Assembly (NCBI GenBank): GCA_030747505.1
Contig: JASLKQ010000029.1
Coordinates: forward strand, 1-36,477
DNA length: 36,477 bases
Direction: 5' to 3'
From: Verrucomicrobiota bacterium
GTDB taxonomy: Bacteria > Verrucomicrobiota > Verrucomicrobiia > Limisphaerales > UBA1100
The position numbers and the translations under genes were made by a program. Positions 25,196 to 34,261 of the stretch are shown piece by piece (within the stretch, counting starts at the first letter, position 1; each line of letters starts with the position of its first letter). Below the pieces are notes generated by a model, which did not search any database, had not been told where the DNA came from, and saw nothing but the letters and a program-made list of their open reading frames with translations.

Positions 25196-27202
25196 TTAGG
25201 TTTTTTTTCGTTTTTTATTGGGCGGAATTACTTCCACCTCGTTTTTGCCTTTATCGGGTTCCACTTTGGTCATCTTGGTTTGGACGATGGACAGCACATT
25301 TTGCACGGTCCAGTAGAGGCAGAGCCCCGATGAGGCGGAGTAAAAGAATACCACGAACATGAGCGGCATATATTTCATCATAGCCTGCTGGGTAGGATCC
25401 ATCCCCGGAGAGGGTGGCTGCAGACGCATCTGCATAAACATCGTACCGGTCATCAGAAGCGGCATGATGTTGATGGGAAACCCGGCAACCATGGCAATTG
25501 TATCAGGCGAGGAAAGATCGGAAGCCCAAAGGAATTCAGCCCCGCGTAATTCCACGGCACTACGCAACATGGTAAAGAACCCAAAGAACACGGGGATTTG
25601 AATCAGCATCGGCAAACACCCGCCAATTTGTGACAATGGATTTACCCCATACTTTTGATAAGTCTCCATCATCTTGGTGTTCATCTTTTGATAATCACCC
25701 TTATACTTTTCCCGAATCTTTGTGATCTCAGGCATCATTTGGGCATTCACCGCAGCCATTTTTTTCATGGAACGCGTGGTTTTTGCGGTGATCGGCCAGA
25801 AAATTAACTTTATAGCCAAAGTGATGCAGATAATAGCCAGAGCCCAGCTACTGATCTTGATGGTCTTCAAAAAACCAAGGCTGGGTTCCATCCACTTCAT
25901 TAACCTGAGAAGACCCTCAGCCACCCAGCCAAACCATTTTCCAAAATCCATAATCCGGTGGAATTGATTCCCGCCATTAGCCACTCCAATCGCCTTCAGC
26001 CGATCGTACTCTTTGGGACCGGCATAAAGGGTGTAGTTCAACTGTTTGGTGCCGCCGGGCGGAAGCGATGGGACCGTTACCTTCAGGGCGGTCTCCCAGG
26101 CTTTCTGGTTGTTCTTTATTTTAACTCCTGCCTTTTTCCTTTCCTCCTCGCTCATCGTCTCCAAACGAAATTGATTTACATGCACCGACTTGCCAGGCTC
26201 TTTTGGTATTACTGCCTGGATAAAGAAACGGCTATAAGCCCCCAGCCAATGCACATTCCCTTGCCCAGCAAAGTAATTATTCCTCGGGCCTTCGCCTTTA
26301 CTAGGAAAACAACTACAGCCCATGTGTTTGTTGTCGAACCACCCAGAAGCATCTGTTTCAGAATTCCCCAACATGCCGGCAGGTCCAACCTTGATTTCTT
26401 CATCTCCATTAAACCACATGGTTCCAAAATTAAGCCCCATCATTCTGGAAGATGAAACAGGCTCATAGCCGGCCCCGCTAACGAGATAAAAATCCAACTC
26501 ACTGGTTGGTTTTGAGGATTGGTTTTCCACCGTCACGGTAACGGCAAGCTGGTAATCCTTGTCCAAGGAAAAAGTCTTTTTGATCTTCCAACCGGATGCA
26601 AAGGTGGTGGTAGCAACCACGTTGGTTCCAACTTCAGATAATGTATAACCAGTACCTATGGTATAAGGTCGGGCGGCATCCGGTCCCTGTTCGATTTTAT
26701 CCATTGTCCGAGGCTCAAAAGCCATGAGAGGAGACCTGCCTCGGTCCATAATCATATCCACTTTTTGCCATGACCCTGACATGTCTGAATCAGATCCCCC
26801 ACTTATGACATACATTTCGTCCGGATACTTCTTCATTTCCACCTTCTTCACTCCACCCCCGCGGTTGGTGAAGGTGAATTTCACAAATTCATTTTCCAAT
26901 ACTGCTGTCACTTCATCAACTTCCGGCACTTTGGGAGGTTTGGGTGTTGGTTCAGGGTTTACGGGAATGGCGTTGGTTGAGGGATTAACCGGAGCCGTAT
27001 TCGTGTTCGACCCATTGCCATCAATTGGTGCGGGTTTCATCACGGGCGGTGCGTTGGTGCTGCGAGTAACTAGATTAGTATCCTTGGCCGTACCATTGGC
27101 ATCAACCACAGGAGGCTTGGTCCCAAATCTTGTCTGGAGAATCGGGGCTCCGATAAGCAGTAGTATCGAAACCACAAGGATTATTTTTCCGGTACGATCC
27201 AT
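25196..27202 (-). CDS. yidC: Membrane protein insertase YidC
   Basis: 668 residues. An N-terminal signal anchor (KIILVVSILLLIGAPIL) is followed by an Asn/Pro/Thr-rich linker (about 30-90) and the large periplasmic beta-domain typical of Gram-negative YidC. The C-terminal Oxa1 core (about 420-640) has ALAIICITLAIKLIFWPITA, SMKKMAAVNAQMMPEI, NPLSQIGGCLPMLIQIPVFF and a final YWTVQNVLSI, ending in a basic tail (NKKRKKT) that contacts the ribosome. It inserts inner-membrane proteins alone or with SecYEG. The ATG overlaps the yidD stop (TAATG), and khpB starts three bases after its end. Confidence 0.97.
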   Translation of the reverse strand: MDRTGKIILVVSILLLIGAPILQTRFGTKPPVVDANGTAKDTNLVTRSTNAPPVMKPAPIDGNGSNTNTAPVNPSTNAIPVNPEPTPKPPKVPEVDEVTAVLENEFVKFTFTNRGGGVKKVEMKKYPDEMYVISGGSDSDMSGSWQKVDMIMDRGRSPLMAFEPRTMDKIEQGPDAARPYTIGTGYTLSEVGTNVVATTTFASGWKIKKTFSLDKDYQLAVTVTVENQSSKPTSELDFYLVSGAGYEPVSSSRMMGLNFGTMWFNGDEEIKVGPAGMLGNSETDASGWFDNKHMGCSCFPSKGEGPRNNYFAGQGNVHWLGAYSRFFIQAVIPKEPGKSVHVNQFRLETMSEEERKKAGVKIKNNQKAWETALKVTVPSLPPGGTKQLNYTLYAGPKEYDRLKAIGVANGGNQFHRIMDFGKWFGWVAEGLLRLMKWMEPSLGFLKTIKISSWALAIICITLAIKLIFWPITAKTTRSMKKMAAVNAQMMPEITKIREKYKGDYQKMNTKMMETYQKYGVNPLSQIGGCLPMLIQIPVFFGFFTMLRSAVELRGAEFLWASDLSSPDTIAMVAGFPINIMPLLMTGTMFMQMRLQPPSPGMDPTQQAMMKYMPLMFVVFFYSASSGLCLYWTVQNVLSIVQTKMTKVEPDKGKNEVEVIPPNKKRKKT

Positions 27203-27456
27203 TATGAAGTCGGTTCCTTTACCACGGGAACTGGATCATGCCCGCACCCACCCCATGGGTGACAACGAGCCAGACGTTTTATCGTCAACCAAGTACCCCG
27301 CAGGACACCATGTTCCTTCACTGCTTCAGTAGCGTACTGGGAACAGCTGGGGTCAAAACGGCAAATCGCACCGCCAGCCACTGCAGTTAGTATCGGCGAT
27401 ATGGCCCAACGATAAAAACGGAGGAGTGCCAGCAGGATGTATTGGATAGGATTCAT
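27202..27456 (-). CDS. yidD: Membrane protein insertion efficiency factor YidD
   Basis: 84 residues. Signature segments are [35 protein letters not shown] and [24 protein letters not shown], with the conserved cysteines. It is a small membrane-associated protein that helps YidC-dependent insertion. Its ATG directly follows the rnpA stop and its stop overlaps the yidC start, the standard arrangement. Confidence 0.96.
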   Translation of the reverse strand: MNPIQYILLALLRFYRWAISPILTAVAGGAICRFDPSCSQYATEAVKEHGVLRGTWLTIKRLARCHPWGGCGHDPVPVVKEPTS

Positions 27457-27822
27457 TTATTGGGTCAAACCAGCCTCATGCAGAAGACGCAAATAATCAC
27501 GTTCTACCGCTCCATAGGATTGCCCGACCATTGAGGCTCTGGCAATCAGAACCATTTCAACAGGCACGCGCAGGGCATGCTGGTGCAGACGAAAGCATTC
27601 GCGTATCAACCGGCGGCAACGGTTACGAACAATGGCTTTTCCTAGTTTGCGGGTGGTAATCACAGCGAATCTTGAGTTTGCACCGGGTGGGAGTTCCTGC
27701 CAATTAAGTACCAGACAACCTCGTGCAAGCCGCTGACCCTGCTGTTTGAGGCGTGCAAAATCGGCCCGATGACGGATCCGCATCGCACGCGTCAGCCTCA
27801 GCCGGGCCGGCGCATTCATCAT
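27457..27822 (-). CDS. rnpA: RNase P protein component
   Basis: 121 residues, starting two bases after the rpmH stop (ATGATG, first ATG chosen). It contains FARLKQQGQRLARGCLVLNW, the RFAVITTRKLGKAIVRNRCR block with the RNR motif, and RRLIRECFRLHQ, all typical of RnpA. It binds the RNase P RNA and helps process tRNA 5' ends. It sits between rpmH and yidD as in most bacteria. The RNA gene rnpB is not in this window. Confidence 0.96.
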   Translation of the reverse strand: MMNAPARLRLTRAMRIRHRADFARLKQQGQRLARGCLVLNWQELPPGANSRFAVITTRKLGKAIVRNRCRRLIRECFRLHQHALRVPVEMVLIARASMVGQSYGAVERDYLRLLHEAGLTQ

Positions 27823-27824
27823 TC

Positions 27825-27962
27825 TCAGGCAGGGGTTAGGCGAACCCGCCCCTTTTGCCGACGACGCTTAAGAATGGACCGACCGCCTTTGGTCGCCATG
27901 CGACTCCGAAAGCCGTGCTTGCGGGCCCGCTTCAAATTTGAAGGTTGGAATGTACGTTTCAT
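27825..27962 (-). CDS. rpmH: Ribosomal protein bL34
   Basis: 45 residues: [20 protein letters not shown], then [20 protein letters not shown] and RLTPA. The sequence is a near-canonical bL34, very basic and of normal length. It is the first gene of the rpmH-rnpA-yidD-yidC-khpB set. dnaA and dnaN, which often lie upstream of rpmH at the origin, are not here; a nucleoside phosphorylase gene ends 100 bases upstream instead. Confidence 0.97.
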   Translation of the reverse strand: MKRTFQPSNLKRARKHGFRSRMATKGGRSILKRRRQKGRVRLTPA

Positions 27963-28026
27963 GAAATCAGCCTAAATTGCTCAAAAAATGTCAAAATAAC
28001 CCCTGAATCCAGACGGGGAGCGGCGG

Positions 28027-28055
28027 AGCATGCCAGTAAACCAAAGTTGTGTCAA
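28027..28055 (-). promoter_or_regulatory. Possible promoter of the rpmH operon
   Basis: On the minus strand TTGACA (28055-28050) is followed after 17 bases by CATGCT (28032-28027), a good -35 with a weak -10. A second TTGACA (27994-27989) lies too near the start to be sure of. Promoter rules for this phylum are not well fixed, so this is tentative. Confidence 0.35.
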
Positions 28056-28063
28056 CGCGTGAT

Positions 28064-29344
28064 TCAGGAGACCACTTCTGTGATTAAACCATCGGAAGTC
28101 GGTAAATCTGCCGATATTTCAAAGGCCTCGGCCAAACGCCGCAAAGCAATCTTTGCATCACTGTCCGAAACCGCATGCACACGAGCCAACACTGCTGATT
28201 TCTCGACCGGTTCACCGGGCTTGACGATGTGATCGATCCCGACTTCGGACTGAATCAGATCATCCATTTTCTGTCGACCACCTCCCAAGTCTCGTACCAA
28301 TTCGCCGATAATACGAGCATCACATCGATGAACGTAACCATCTTGATCAGCCCGCAGTTCGCTCGTTACTGGAGCCGTCACGTCCTTATTAAGTTTTGAC
28401 TCAAAGGCTTTGATATCCGCCCCTTGGGCAACGAGTAATTCGTTGAATTTCTCCCGTGCTCGCCCGCTGGCGAGCTCTTCGCGGGCTTTATCCGCATCTC
28501 CACCAGGCAAATTGTCAACACAGGCAATGGTAATTTCCTCCAAATCCGCCGGCCCATTGCCTTCCAAGCATGCCACCGACTCCTTTACTTCCAACCAATT
28601 TCCAACTGTGCGGCCAAGAGGGGTGTCCATGTCCGACAACAAGGCACGACATTGCACTCCACATTCGGCAGCCAATGCCACGATCGTTTCTGCCAAGGCA
28701 CGAGCCTCATCACGCTCCCGCATGAATGCAGCACGACCATATTTCACGTCCATCACCAGCGCATCCAAGCCTTCAGCTAATTTCTTGGAGAGAATGCTGG
28801 CCGTAATTAACGGAATTGACGGCACGGTACCGGTGACATCACGTAACGCATACAGTCGCTGATCGGCAGGCGCAATTTCGGAGGTTTGCCCTCCCATCGC
28901 CACCCCAATCGATTGAACCTGTGCAACAAGCCTCTCAGCAGACAGATGCGTACTAAAGCCTGAAATACTTTCCAGTTTATCCAGCGTACCTCCAGTAATT
29001 CCCAAACCCCGGCCTGAAACCATCGGCACCCGATACCCGAGACACGCAAGGAGAGGAGCCAGCACCAGGGAAACCTTGTCGCCCACTCCACCGGTGGAAT
29101 GTTTATCAACGATAAGCCGATCGTCTTTTGGGAACTGCAGTACCTCGCCGGAATCGCGCATGGCCAGTGTAAGTGCGCGGGTTTCATTCCCGCTCATACC
29201 TTGAAGATTAACGGCCATCAGGAAAGCAGCCATCTGGTAATCAGGAATCGTGTTCCCTGAATAGGCAACAATGAGTTCACCAATGACTTCAGGCGACAAT
29301 TCACCGCCATCACGCTTTTGCTCAATGAACGAAAGAAAGTTCAT
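28064..29344 (-). CDS. deoA: Thymidine/pyrimidine-nucleoside phosphorylase
   Basis: 426 residues. It cleaves thymidine, deoxyuridine or uridine with phosphate to the base and (deoxy)ribose-1-phosphate in nucleoside salvage. Clear family motifs are DRLIVDKHSTGGVGDKVSL (phosphate loop), SGRGLGITGGTLDKLESISG, YALRDVTGTVPSIPLITASI and VMDVKYGRAAFM. The length fits the non-enteric pyrimidine nucleoside phosphorylase type (Pdp) as well as DeoA, and I cannot separate them on sequence alone. ATG 29344 is preceded by GAAGG and lies 16 bases after the fabF stop, so it is probably co-transcribed with the fab genes, which is not a functional pairing I know. Confidence 0.93.
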   Translation of the reverse strand: MNFLSFIEQKRDGGELSPEVIGELIVAYSGNTIPDYQMAAFLMAVNLQGMSGNETRALTLAMRDSGEVLQFPKDDRLIVDKHSTGGVGDKVSLVLAPLLACLGYRVPMVSGRGLGITGGTLDKLESISGFSTHLSAERLVAQVQSIGVAMGGQTSEIAPADQRLYALRDVTGTVPSIPLITASILSKKLAEGLDALVMDVKYGRAAFMRERDEARALAETIVALAAECGVQCRALLSDMDTPLGRTVGNWLEVKESVACLEGNGPADLEEITIACVDNLPGGDADKAREELASGRAREKFNELLVAQGADIKAFESKLNKDVTAPVTSELRADQDGYVHRCDARIIGELVRDLGGGRQKMDDLIQSEVGIDHIVKPGEPVEKSAVLARVHAVSDSDAKIALRRLAEAFEISADLPTSDGLITEVVS

Positions 29345-29360
29345 ACGCTACCTTCAGCCC

Positions 29361-30635
29361 TTAGGCTGTCCGGGCAGCGTAACCGTGAAACTTGGTTGCG
29401 GCAATGGTCGCGTTATGCCCACCAAATCCAAAGGAGTTACTGAGAGCAGCATTTATTTCCATCTCACGGGCCTCATTAGCCACGTAATCGAGATCACACT
29501 CTGGATCCTGATTTTCTAGGTTGATCGTGGGTGGCGCAATCCCCATTTGCAGGGCTTTTGCCACCAGAATCATTTCCACACCACCAGCGGCACCCAACAT
29601 GTGGCCGGTGGCACCCTTGGTGGAACTCACAGCAAGTTTCTCAGCGTGTTCCTTAAAGACTTTTCGCACCGCCTTGGTTTCACAAATATCACCCTGCGGC
29701 GTACTCGTACCATGGGCATTAATATAATCAATATTGTCAATATCCAGCCCTCCACTGCGCAACGCCATCTGCATACAACGCGCCGCACCCTTGCCATCAG
29801 GATCCGGAGCAGTGAGATGGTTGGCATCAGCCGTGTTGCCATAACCAACAATCTCACAATAAATTTTTGCACCTCGCATAATGGCATGATCCATCTCCTC
29901 AAGAACAAGTACCCCCGCACCTTCGCCCATCACGAACCCATCACGATCCTTGTCGAATGGTCGGGAGGCATGCTTAGGATCATCATTGCGCGTACTCATC
30001 GCCTTCATGGCCGCAAACCCACCCATTCCCATGGGCCCCACTGCCGCCTCGGCCCCCCCAGCAAAAATCGCCTTGGCATCACCCATCTTGATTGTCCGCC
30101 ATGCTTCACCCAGTGCGTGCGTACTGGTGGCACAAGCACTACAGGTGGCGATGTTGGGCCCACGTAAACCATGATAGATGGAGAACACGCCTGAAGCCAT
30201 GTTCAAGATAAGCATCGGAATGGTAAAGGGTGACATCTTGCCCGGACCCCGCTCGGTGAGCACAGTGTGTTGTGTTTCCTGCGTCCCAAGGCCGCCGATG
30301 CCGCTACCGATATAACAACCAATTTGATCCCGATCCAACTCATCCAGATTCATTTCCGAATCCTGCAAGGCTTTCCAGGCTGCAAACACTCCTAGCTGGG
30401 TAAACCGGTCCGCACGCCGAACTTCCTTGGGGTTTGGAAAGGCTTGCAAAGGATCGAAATCCTTTATTTCAGCAGCGATCTGACAAGTAAAGTCGCTGAC
30501 GTCAAAAGAGCTCACCCGATCAATGCCACACTGACCTTCGATTACGTTCTTCCAAAAGGCTTCAACCTCGCATCCAAGAGAGGAGGCGACCCCCATCCCA
30601 GTGACAACAACCCGGTTTGCTGAAATACTCGACAT
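29361..30635 (-). CDS. fabF: 3-oxoacyl-ACP synthase II (KAS II)
   Basis: 424 residues. It performs the elongation condensation of acyl-ACP with malonyl-ACP in type II fatty acid synthesis. The catalytic triad is visible: Cys 168 in SACATSTHALG, His 308 in INAHGTSTPQGD and His 345 in KGATGHMLGAAGG. The C-terminal NSFGFGGHNA is the standard closing motif. The start ATG has no Shine-Dalgarno site; the six T of a terminator-like hairpin end only five bases before it. It is downstream of acpP in the common fabD-fabG-acpP-fabF order. Confidence 0.97.
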   Translation of the reverse strand: MSSISANRVVVTGMGVASSLGCEVEAFWKNVIEGQCGIDRVSSFDVSDFTCQIAAEIKDFDPLQAFPNPKEVRRADRFTQLGVFAAWKALQDSEMNLDELDRDQIGCYIGSGIGGLGTQETQHTVLTERGPGKMSPFTIPMLILNMASGVFSIYHGLRGPNIATCSACATSTHALGEAWRTIKMGDAKAIFAGGAEAAVGPMGMGGFAAMKAMSTRNDDPKHASRPFDKDRDGFVMGEGAGVLVLEEMDHAIMRGAKIYCEIVGYGNTADANHLTAPDPDGKGAARCMQMALRSGGLDIDNIDYINAHGTSTPQGDICETKAVRKVFKEHAEKLAVSSTKGATGHMLGAAGGVEMILVAKALQMGIAPPTINLENQDPECDLDYVANEAREMEINAALSNSFGFGGHNATIAATKFHGYAARTA

Positions 30636-30639
30636 AACG

Positions 30640-30675
30640 AAAAAAGGGCAGCCGGAACCAGTTAGCCAGCTGCCC
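30640..30675 (-). terminator. Terminator-like hairpin between acpP and fabF
   Basis: On the minus strand GGGCAGC and GCTGCCC form a 7-bp stem (30646-30652 with 30669-30675), extended by a further GG/CC pair past one mismatch, and followed by six T (30645-30640). It lies 17 bases after acpP and 5 bases before the fabF ATG. Partial termination here would give more acpP than fabF message. It also occupies the place of the fabF ribosome-binding site. Confidence 0.75.
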
Positions 30676-30692
30676 GAAATTCAACCGGTTTC

Positions 30693-30938
30693 CTAGCCTT
30701 GGGCTTCCTCTATATGGCGAATCACATCGCCCACGGTCGTAAGCTTCTCGGCTTCTTCGTCAGGAATTTCGTTGCCGAACTCCTCCTCCAATGCCATCAC
30801 CAATTCCACTGTGTCGAGCGAATCGGCTCCCAAGTCCTCGATGAACTTGGCCTCAGGTGTAATTTGATCGGGTTTCACACCAAGTTGATCCACGACAATC
30901 TTCTTGATCCGGTCCTCTATGCTAGTTTCTTCAGACAT
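30693..30938 (-). CDS. acpP: Acyl carrier protein
   Basis: 81 residues from ATG 30938 ([20 protein letters not shown]). The frame is open to 30992, but that leader is not ACP-like. The phosphopantetheine site is Ser 40 in [13 protein letters not shown], followed by the acidic helix [15 protein letters not shown]. It carries growing acyl chains for the Fab enzymes encoded around it. The 115 bases upstream, after the fabG stop, hold runs of T and A and could carry a separate acpP promoter, but I cannot point to a good -35/-10 pair. Confidence 0.97.
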   Translation of the reverse strand: MSEETSIEDRIKKIVVDQLGVKPDQITPEAKFIEDLGADSLDTVELVMALEEEFGNEIPDEEAEKLTTVGDVIRHIEEAQG

Positions 30939-31018
30939 ATTGCTTCTTAAAAAATGTGTGTTGCTTGTCAGCCAATTCCACCCAAGCGTCAAGTCCGGAG
31001 TCGGGTTTTTTTATTCAC

Positions 31019-31046
31019 AAAAAACAGAAGCCCCAATTATCGGCCT
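31019..31046 (-). terminator. Weak terminator candidate after fabG
   Basis: On the minus strand AAGGCC and GGGCTT form an imperfect stem (one G-G mismatch) a few bases after the fabG stop, followed by CTG and six T. It could separate acpP expression from fabD-fabG. The stem is weak and may be chance. Confidence 0.3.
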
Positions 31047-31053
31047 TATGCAC

Positions 31054-31794
31054 TCACATAACCATCCCACCATCGACAGTGAGAACCTGCCCGGTCACAT
31101 ACCGTGCTCCAGGACCAGCCAAATATACTGCGGCTTCAGCAATATCGCCCACTTCACCCAATTCACCCATGGGAATATTAGCTTTAATTGCCTCCTTAAC
31201 CTTGTCACTCAGTTCATCAGTCATATCAGTAGCGATAAACCCTGGCGCTATGGCATTAACAGTAATACCGCTTTTTGCAAATTCCTTTGCACAACTCTTG
31301 GTGAACCCAATTAACCCGGCCTTACTCGCCGCATAATTGGCCTGCCCGGCATTCCCCATCAGTCCGACCACTGAAGAGATATTAATGATGCGCGCATTCT
31401 CAGCCTTACGCATGGAGCGGGACAAGGCCTTTGTTAGTGTAAAGGCCCCTTTAAGATTGGTATCCAGCACGGTATCCCAATCCTCTTCACTCATACGCAT
31501 CAGTAACCCGTCGCGCGTTACCCCGGCATTATTGATGAGTATATTTATGCCTCCAGTGTCTTCCAATATCTTGGCCACTGCAGCTTCCACAGCTTCAGTG
31601 TCTCCCACATCCACTGCAACTGCCCAACTCTTTCGACCAAGTGCGGCTACTTCATCTGCAACCTTTTGTGAATTGGATTCGGTGCGTGATACGCAAACAA
31701 TGTTAGCTCCATCTTCTGCAAGCCTCAGTGCAATTGCGCGACCGATACCTCGACCGGCTCCAGTGACTACTGCGGTTAAATTTTCGAGTGACAT
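31054..31794 (-). CDS. fabG: 3-oxoacyl-ACP reductase
   Basis: 246 residues, a classical short-chain dehydrogenase. The NADP-binding motif is TGAGRGIG (11-18), the NNAG motif is at 88-91, and the catalytic Ser 141, Tyr 154 and Lys 158 are in SSVVGLMGNAGQANYAASKA. The C-terminal GARYVTGQVLTVDGGMVM is typical of FabG. It reduces 3-oxoacyl-ACP with NADPH in fatty acid elongation. It starts seven bases after the fabD stop without a clear ribosome-binding site, so coupling to fabD translation is likely. Confidence 0.97.
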   Translation of the reverse strand: MSLENLTAVVTGAGRGIGRAIALRLAEDGANIVCVSRTESNSQKVADEVAALGRKSWAVAVDVGDTEAVEAAVAKILEDTGGINILINNAGVTRDGLLMRMSEEDWDTVLDTNLKGAFTLTKALSRSMRKAENARIINISSVVGLMGNAGQANYAASKAGLIGFTKSCAKEFAKSGITVNAIAPGFIATDMTDELSDKVKEAIKANIPMGELGEVGDIAEAAVYLAGPGARYVTGQVLTVDGGMVM

Positions 31795-31801
31795 AATGTT
31801 A

Positions 31802-32728
31802 TTATTTTAAAGCGTTAACCGTTTTTTCCAGACTCTCACAATCAGAGATATTGTAAACTTCAAGCTCACGGTCAATTCGACGCATGAACCCAGTAAGCGC
31901 ATTCCCCGGACCTAATTCAATAAAGCGCGTGAAGCCTTCATCCAAAAGATGCCGGATAGACGCCTCCCACAGCACGGAACTGGTTACCTGTTCCACTAAA
32001 CGCTGGAGGATTTCACCGGTCGTTGCGTGCGGCTTGGCGGTAACATTGGATATTACCGGCACATTGGGCAAGTTGAGAGGCACTTCGCGCAGGACTGCTT
32101 CCAGCTTTGGACTAGCGCTCTCCATAAGCCGTGAGTGATAAGCCCCCGCTACAGTTAAAGGCAATGCCCGCTTGGCTCCTTTTTCCTTGGCCAAGTCACA
32201 GGCCTTTTCAATGCCAGCAGTGGCTCCGGAAATGACCCGTTGCCCCGGGCAATTAAGGTTCGCCAGTTCCACGTCTGCCTCATCACACACCTCGCGGGTA
32301 GTTGATTCATCCAGGCCAATCACTGCGGCCATTCCGCCTTCAGTGGCATCACAGGCCTCCTGCATGAATCGGCCACGCTGGCGCACCACCTTCAGCCCAT
32401 CCTCAAAGGACATTGTTCCTGCAGCTGTTAGTGCGGTAAATTCTCCCAGTGACAAACCCGCAGTAGCCTCAAAATTAAGATCAGGTGCCTGCTCCTTCAG
32501 AAGTTCAAACGCGATCCAACTGACCAGAAAAATCCCCGGCTGGGCGTTTTCAGTCTGGGTAAGGGCATCCTCAGGACCCTCAAAGCAGATTTGAGTCAGG
32601 TCATAACCCAAGGTCTCGTTGGCCCGGCTGAACAGAGCCTCTGCTGAAGGATGTTTCTCGGCCAAGTCCTTGCCCATTCCGACCACTTGCGCGCCCTGGC
32701 CCGCAAACAACAATGCCGTCTTTGACAT
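31802..32728 (-). CDS. fabD: Malonyl-CoA:ACP transacylase
   Basis: 308 residues. It moves malonyl from CoA to ACP. FAGQGAQVVGMG (8-19) begins the fold. The nucleophile motif is GLSLGEFTAL with Ser 93, where E. coli has GHSLGE; the Leu in place of His next to the Ser occurs in some other bacteria. The substrate Arg is in RQRGRFMQE, and the catalytic His 198 is in VAGAYHSRLM. First gene of the fab set. fabH and plsX, which often precede it, are absent and rhaB lies divergently 81 bases away. Confidence 0.96.
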   Translation of the reverse strand: MSKTALLFAGQGAQVVGMGKDLAEKHPSAEALFSRANETLGYDLTQICFEGPEDALTQTENAQPGIFLVSWIAFELLKEQAPDLNFEATAGLSLGEFTALTAAGTMSFEDGLKVVRQRGRFMQEACDATEGGMAAVIGLDESTTREVCDEADVELANLNCPGQRVISGATAGIEKACDLAKEKGAKRALPLTVAGAYHSRLMESASPKLEAVLREVPLNLPNVPVISNVTAKPHATTGEILQRLVEQVTSSVLWEASIRHLLDEGFTRFIELGPGNALTGFMRRIDRELEVYNISDCESLEKTVNALK

Positions 32729-32809
32729 GCCCTAAGGCACTACACGTAAAGCCGCCATATTGGCAAACTTTTCCTTTGCGCAGGCGGCCGCCTTCGGTTC
32801 AATCGTCCC

Positions 32810-34261
32810 ATGCACTACCTTGCCTGTGATTTGGGTGCCGAGAGCGGCCGACTGATGCTCGGCACACTCGAGGATGGCCGTTTGTCACTGGAGGAACTGC
32901 ACCGTTTTCCCAATGGGCCGGTTGAGACCGAACACGGTTTCTGCTGGGAAATCCCCCGTTTATTCTCCGAACTCAAAACCGGTTTAAGGATTGCGGCCTC
33001 CCGCAAGCTGCCCATTAAGAGTATCAGTTGTGATGCGTGGGGGCTTGATTATTTTCTGCTCGATGAATCGGGGGAGGTAATGGAACCGACATTCTGCTAC
33101 CGCGACAATCGTAATCAAAAGGGCATCGACCGCACACTGGATAAACTTTCCTGGGAGGCAATCTATGAGGAAACAGGTATTCAGTTCGTACAGATTAATT
33201 CGCTCTTTCAAATGGCCGCTGAATCAACTGGGCGCATTGAACAAATGCGAACCTTTCTGCCACTGGGCGATGGTTTCAATTATCTCCTCTGCGGCGTGGC
33301 TAAAGCGGAAATTTCACTGGCCAGCACCACCCAGCTTTACAACCCACGAACAGGCAACTGGGCTCACAAGATTTTAGACGCCTTTAACTGGGACCATGGA
33401 AAATTTCCGGAACTCATTTCTTCGGGCACGTGTTTGAGCACTCTAAAACCTGAATTAGCAGAAGAAAGCGGTCTGGATCAAATTGAGGTCATTGCCAGCT
33501 GCAGTCATGATACGGGCTCGGCTGTGGCGGCTGTTCCTGCTGAAGGGAGCGACTGGGCTTATTTGAGTTCAGGAACGTGGAGCTTGATTGGCATGGAACT
33601 GCCTGAGCCCATTATCACTGACAAGTCGCGCGAACTAAACTTCACCAACGAGATCGGTTATGGCAATACGGTGCGTCTCCTGCGCAACTGCATCGGTATG
33701 TGGCTTTTATCAGAATGCCGCCGCATTTGGGCCGAGGAAGGGCAAGAGTATGATTACGCTACGCTTACCCAAATTGCGGAGAAAGCTGAATCCTTTACCT
33801 CACTCATTAATCCGGAGGATGAACGTTTCTTTAAGCCGGATGACATGCCCCGTACCATCGCCGGGTTCTGCCTCGAAACCAATCAACCAGAACCCGCCAC
33901 TCACGGAGCAACGGTACGCTGCGTATTGGAAAGCCTGGCCTTACTTTATGCTCAGCGGCTGAAAGAAGCAGAGGAACTCACTGGCCAACCCATTAAACGA
34001 CTCCATATTGTGGGTGGAGGCAGTCGCAATGCGCTGCTTAATCAATTTACCGCCAATGCGTGTGGGGTGGAGGTCATTGCCGGGCCTACTGAGGCCACAG
34101 CTCTGGGTAATGTACTGGTGCAGGCGATTACTCTTGGGGATTTGCCTGATCTTACCAGCGCACGACAAGTGGTGGCCCAATCCATGGATATGGAGTCTTT
34201 TCAGCCTGAAGATTCTGCAGTGTGGGATACGGCGAAAACGCGATTTAAAGAATTAACATGA
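32810..34261 (+). CDS. rhaB: Rhamnulokinase
   Basis: 483 residues, FGGY carbohydrate kinase family. It phosphorylates L-rhamnulose at O1 in L-rhamnose catabolism. Typical RhaB features are LACDLGAESGRLMLG (N-terminal phosphate loop), DAWGLDYFLLDESGEV, YRDNRN, SCSHDTGSAVAAVPAEGSDW, LSSGTWSLIGMELPEP and the adenosine motif HIVGGGSRNALLNQFTANA. FGGY kinases for other deoxysugars (L-fuculose) are the main alternative, but the HDTGSAV and SSGTWSL blocks favour rhamnulose. The start ATG lacks a good ribosome-binding site. It is translationally coupled (ATGA overlap) to the secreted beta-helix gene. The isomerase and aldolase genes are not in the window. Confidence 0.93.
   Translation: MHYLACDLGAESGRLMLGTLEDGRLSLEELHRFPNGPVETEHGFCWEIPRLFSELKTGLRIAASRKLPIKSISCDAWGLDYFLLDESGEVMEPTFCYRDNRNQKGIDRTLDKLSWEAIYEETGIQFVQINSLFQMAAESTGRIEQMRTFLPLGDGFNYLLCGVAKAEISLASTTQLYNPRTGNWAHKILDAFNWDHGKFPELISSGTCLSTLKPELAEESGLDQIEVIASCSHDTGSAVAAVPAEGSDWAYLSSGTWSLIGMELPEPIITDKSRELNFTNEIGYGNTVRLLRNCIGMWLLSECRRIWAEEGQEYDYATLTQIAEKAESFTSLINPEDERFFKPDDMPRTIAGFCLETNQPEPATHGATVRCVLESLALLYAQRLKEAEELTGQPIKRLHIVGGGSRNALLNQFTANACGVEVIAGPTEATALGNVLVQAITLGDLPDLTSARQVVAQSMDMESFQPEDSAVWDTAKTRFKELT

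Noticed and set aside
27825-28063. Replication origin next to rpmH
   Set aside because: No dnaA or dnaN gene, no cluster of DnaA boxes and no AT-rich unwinding region are visible in the 100-base gap.
28002-28068. CCTGAATC / GATTCAGG inverted repeat flanking the rpmH leader
   Set aside because: Only 8 bp with about 50 bases between the arms and no other sign of an operator. Likely chance.
29547-30167. 206-codon plus-strand open frame
   Set aside because: It is antisense to fabF, including the active-site region, and shows no family motif.
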